DNA from: Chlorokybus atmophyticus
Taxonomy: Eukaryota; Streptophyta; Chlorokybophyceae; Chlorokybales; Chlorokybaceae
Reading direction: 5' to 3'
DNA length: 64,000 bases
NCBI GenBank assembly: GCA_009103225.1
Contig: RHPI01003369.1
Location: 698,878-762,877, forward strand
Shown piece by piece: positions 60,219 through 64,000 of the stretch. The translations under genes were made by a program, and so were the position numbers. Below the pieces are notes generated by a model. That model saw nothing but the letters and a program-made list of their open reading frames with translations, had not been told where the DNA came from and did no database searches. Numbering within the stretch: position 1 is the first letter of the stretch; the number at the start of each line of letters is the position of its first letter.

Positions 60219-61371
60219 GGCGGCGGTGCTTCTGCCCGAAGGCACTGCCGCAGCAAGGCTTGCCAGTTCAGTATCGCTCAGAGCTTGAACTAGCGCTACA
60301 GAGTGTCTGGCTAGCGTTGGGTCTTGCGTGTTGAACGTATGAAGTGGCGGGTTCATGCATGCACAAGGCGTTGCTGTGCCTCGCTGAAGCAAGCTGAAGG
60401 AAGCGACTCCGTGCGAAACCGCTTACCCAGCATCAGCGTGGCTGGCTCTATCGCTGTGCAAAAATGAGCTGTAAGCAACAGTTATTGCTTGTGTTTGGTT
60501 TTTCAACATCTGCTATGACGATACCTGTGCATTGCCGCAATGCACAGGTATCGCTGACAGCTTAAGTCAGCTGTCAGCAACAGCGTTCGCAGGAGATTGG
60601 CACGTTGCATGGCACAGCGTCATGTGGCAGTTTGTGATGGTGCAAAGATGAGATGTGATTGAACGGACTTGCAGCACTGCCAGTGATGTGTCGTCACCTC
60701 CTGTGACGACATGTGTATGTCGTGCACAGATATGTGTCTCAAGTTCATGAAAGCTTCAAGCACATCAGATTGACGTACTTGCGGATAGCAGAAGCCAGCG
60801 CTGCCATGCCAGCCTGAGGCCCCCCCGCCGCCGCCGTCATCGCTGCTGCTGTGCTTTGGCCGGAAGGCGGCATTAACGTCAGGGGCTTGCTGACTGTGCT
60901 CTTGGGTGGCGGCGACTTCTTTGTGGTGGACTGCTTCTGCGCAAAGTCTGTCTGCCGCAGCAGCCTGCATGTGCTCCACAAGCATCGCCGAGTTGAAGCT
61001 GCACGAGGCTGGCCCGTGTGTACTGACTGTGTAAAGTGGCGGCGACACGTGCACACGCAAAGACTGAGACAGCAGAAGGCTGCCTACTCGGCCTACTGCT
61101 CGCTCTGGCAGCGACAGCTCAGCGGCTGGCTGGCTCTGATGCTGTGCAAAGGCACCGGTAGGCTATACAGCCAGCACCTAGGCAACAATGCTTGCTTTCC
61201 GCTCCGCATGTGTTATGCTGGTACCATTACCTTGACGCTGGAAGATGGGAGAGGAGTGCTTGTCCTATCTTTGTTGTGCACTTGCAAGCGTTGGCATACA
61301 CAACGATTCCTCCACAGTACAAGGGTGGCTATTCTACTGTTGGGCTCTGGGCTGTCAATTAGCTTGTAGGC
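59991..61371 (-). CDS. Unrecognised minus-strand gene, partial exon set
   Basis: Two exons fit each other well: 61371-61231 (47 codons, AYKLIDSPEPNSRIATLVLW) and 61141-60779 (121 codons, with FNSAMLVEHMQAAAADRLC and AFRPKHSSSDDGGGG), both with GT-AG borders and phase 0. Probable further exons are about 60455-60430 and frames between 60350 and 59990 containing ALSDTELASLAAAVPSGRST and AINSHVTSQRWVLFTCTNAD. An Ala run there is coded by a GCC/GCG repeat (60189-60222). Several exon-like pieces are duplicated in the locus (see findings). No known domain. Start and stop are not located; it could be a separate gene or belong to the esterase-like gene downstream. Confidence 0.4.
60519..60553. repeat. 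Perfect inverted repeat, 17-bp arms with 1-base loop
   Basis: cgatacctgtgcattgc and its complement around a single C (60536). Confidence 0.95.
60553..60578. repeat. Inverted repeat, 10-bp arms with 6-base loop
   Basis: gctgacagct (60553-60562) and agctgtcagc (60569-60578); shares one base with the preceding inverted repeat, so two hairpins stand back to back, as at 59.0 kb. Confidence 0.9.
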
Positions 61372-64000
61372 CTGGAGTGTGAAAGAGAGCGGGTGAGAGA
61401 GGCTTGAGCGTGTTGCGCTGGCACACTTTGGTAAGCTTGTGCTACAGGTGTCCCACTTGCTGGCGTGCATAACAAAGTCAGAATGGTAGTGAGTCCGGAG
61501 AGACGGCGCAATGGTTTGATGGAGCTAGCGTTGGGTCTTCTGTGTTGCAGTAGACTGTGTGAGGTGACTGCCGACACATGTAGGCTGGATGACTCTGTTT
61601 CTGTCACAGCGGCAAGTATTGGTTGTTGTATCTTGTTACACGGGCAGCATGCAATCTGGTACAAGTCAGTTCTTTACTATGTTCTACTCCCAAAGGGAAG
61701 TGCGTGCCGGTACCAGTATATTACAACACTGCGACTGAATCGATGCACTGGCCAATTGGTAGGTAAGTGCTGCTTGAGCGCTCGTAGGGAGGCATGCAGG
61801 TTATCATATTTTGCTCAAAATCGTGCAAGATGCAGGTAGGCACAGCCTTCAAAGCTGTTCCCACCACTCAGTGACCAACTTCTATCACAGACAAAGTTGA
61901 TCACTTGGTCAAACACTGCTTATAGCATATAGGATGCAGGGATTTTGGCATGCAAGAAAGTGTGAGGCATGCATCGCAAGTCACATACTACAGCACTCAG
62001 CACTTGCATTCGTCACCGTGCGTTCCACCTACTCATTACCTACGCTTTACTACTGCCCAACCTTGTTAGACATGCAGGCAGGCAGGCAGGCAAGCGCCAT
62101 TACTCCAATGACATTGGCAGTTGTCATTGCTCCCCATGTACTCAGACTTTGGTTTTAATCTTTGATGTTTAGCACTGCCATGCATGCCAACAGGGCGGGC
62201 TCTAATTACCGAACACTACCTATGCATGCAGGGTGCTCCCGGTCAAGCACCCACCTTACCACACCACCACCACATAGCATCACGCATCGCAACATGCCCG
62301 CCTTATGCCTTAACATAGGGTAGCCAGCCGCTCACCAAGACCGCATGGACTGGCCCCTGGCACGGGAACGGCTACGCCTGTGTATTTAAAAGCACGTGCA
62401 TGCACAACCTTAATACCACATAGCTTAGTATGTACTACCAGTACGTATTAAGCGTAGTACATTGACACGTAATACGTTGCGTAAATTGATAAGGTGTCAG
62501 CATGGAGTGACCATATTGCTCATATTCGGCGAGCTTGTGATGCTCGGCCGCATGCTCTTCACGGAACACGGAATGTGATTACTCGATGCTGTCTACGTCA
62601 TTGGTAGGTGTGTACCACGACATAGGTGTCTTTATAGCCATGTGTACATTATGCGATCATGACAATAGTCATTGATCAGCTGTGCATACAATAGTTTTTT
62701 AACGTTGTACTACTATTACTATGCAGGGAATACATGTATAAATGTACACATAACTCATGAGTGGATTGGCTTGACCGAGACAGTTGTAACATAGCTTTTG
62801 TAATATATAGGCTCATTATTACGCACTTAGTGTTGCCTTGCGGCAGCGTGTAATCATGACATGCATGTCTGCATCGCGTAGCGTATGCCATGTGCAAATA
62901 AGGAGTCCTCAAAGGTCAGCAAACAATGTCATACAACCACTGGATTATTTGCATGCTTTAAGCTCATCCATCATATGGATTATAGTAGTGAACAAAGTTA
63001 TTGTTGCATCCAATGCATGCCAACACCATGTGTTGCTTACAATTTTTAATATACACACATATGATTGCTAATGTTAAAAGGATACTAGCGGGTCACTTAT
63101 TAGTTGATAAGATGATAAGGTAACAGTCCAAGGTGGCTGCTAAGTTCAATAGCACATGTCCATGCCTGTGCCTGACAGCACTTCACATATCATATACACA
63201 TGTTGCCTTTGCCAAGTATTGACGCTTTCGGCCCGCCGGCGGCTGCGTATGAACATACAATCCTTCAACCAAACTTGTGGATGCTACGATAAAATACAAC
63301 AGATTGCAGTATGTAATCTTTCACATATATTATACTATATATGTTGTGAAATGTTTATCACCAAACATGTAGGGAGGTACTCCTCAACCTTATAAACAGC
63401 AACCAAAGGTGACATCAATGATAATGAGTATGTATTCATCGCTTAGAAATCCAAGAGTTTTACAAATGGGTACAACAGATAGTATGCTGCATGCCATGCA
63501 TGCATGGGTGTCATTCACAACAAGCACATGCACAACATGCAACTCCGTATCATACATAACTCACCACCGTACTACGCTACCTACGCTATTACTACCCTAC
63601 ACGCTGTTTGCCGTGTGTGTGCATTTGCTTTTGTAAACATGAAAACTTAACTGCTCGTTAATTTAACAATTTGGGCAATATACTTCGGTTATCATGTCAA
63701 ATTTTGTCTTGTAACTTAAGGTAGGAGAAGTATAATAGATGACATGTGAAGAGGAATAAATGGGATGTGCACAAAATTGCATATGCCAACATATGTGCAT
63801 ACGTGCAGCGGCTTCACATAGGTGCTGTCTCAAACCTCAGGCAAGGCATGTCGCATGTGATCCATACTTGCACTGGCTCGTGTTCACATGGGAGCCAAGG
63901 GCTGGCCACTGGTAATGGTTACCTCGAGGACAGTACAAAAATACAGCTTGCTGTCGCACACATGTGAAGTAGTGCATGATGCACATTCCACGTGCCTCAC
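61372..64000. other. Gene-free right end
   Basis: No spliced gene or motif found. The sequence becomes A/T-richer beyond 62.4 kb and contains small repeats such as (CAGG)n at 62073-62092 and many gcatgc/catgca words. Open frames are short and unconnected. Confidence 0.5.

Noticed and set aside
1-64000. CRISPR arrays, operons, bacterial promoters or ribosome-binding sites
   Set aside because: No regularly spaced direct repeats with unique spacers; all supported genes have spliceosomal introns, so the window is eukaryotic.
62400-64000. Right end as a transposon because of many short inverted words (gtac, gcatgc)
   Set aside because: Words are too short and frequent by chance in this composition; no terminal repeats or coding remnants seen.

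Overview
The window is nuclear DNA of a eukaryote, most likely a green alga (Viridiplantae). Genes are split into many short exons with GT-AG and some GC-AG introns. The set includes a plastid-type KEA potassium/proton antiporter with a transit-peptide-like N-terminus, a plant-type diphthine-ammonia ligase with two RidA-like domains, and a promoter carrying the plant telo-box and TGGGCC (site II) elements. The exact lineage is inference. CA/TG/CG alternating tracts are very common, mostly inside introns. There are two assembly gaps (20646-20830 and 47239-47966) and one single N (1985). No tRNA, rRNA or CRISPR array was found.

Left part (1-24 kb): start of a flavoprotein (-, runs off the left edge); a C-factor-like short-chain dehydrogenase (+); a Q/A-rich protein (-); a decayed non-LTR retrotransposon tail; a 573-residue coiled-coil protein (-); a GH37 trehalase (+); a 284-residue conserved hypothetical protein (-); and the 18-exon KEA antiporter (+).

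Middle (24-28.1 kb): a visibly AT-richer island without any intact recognisable gene. It holds three diverged tandem copies of a roughly 0.55-0.64 kb unit, an 83-bp direct duplication and broken reading frames. It looks like eroded foreign or mobile DNA.

Right part: polypyrimidine-tract-binding protein (-) and SRP72 (+) share a 284-bp bidirectional promoter. They are followed by a DCAF6/8-like WD40 protein (+), a small membrane-anchored protein (+), diphthine-ammonia ligase (-), a large armadillo/IQ protein (-) rich in GC-AG introns, a conserved 371-residue hypothetical protein (+), an erythromycin-esterase family gene (-) carrying two one-base frameshifts, and unassigned minus-strand exons with internal duplication and perfect palindromes. 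The last 2.6 kb shows no gene.

Gene models were built by hand by joining exons at splice sites with matching phase and continuous protein similarity. The genes are mostly housekeeping functions (ion balance, splicing regulation, protein targeting, translation factor modification, ubiquitin ligase adaptor) and do not form one pathway.
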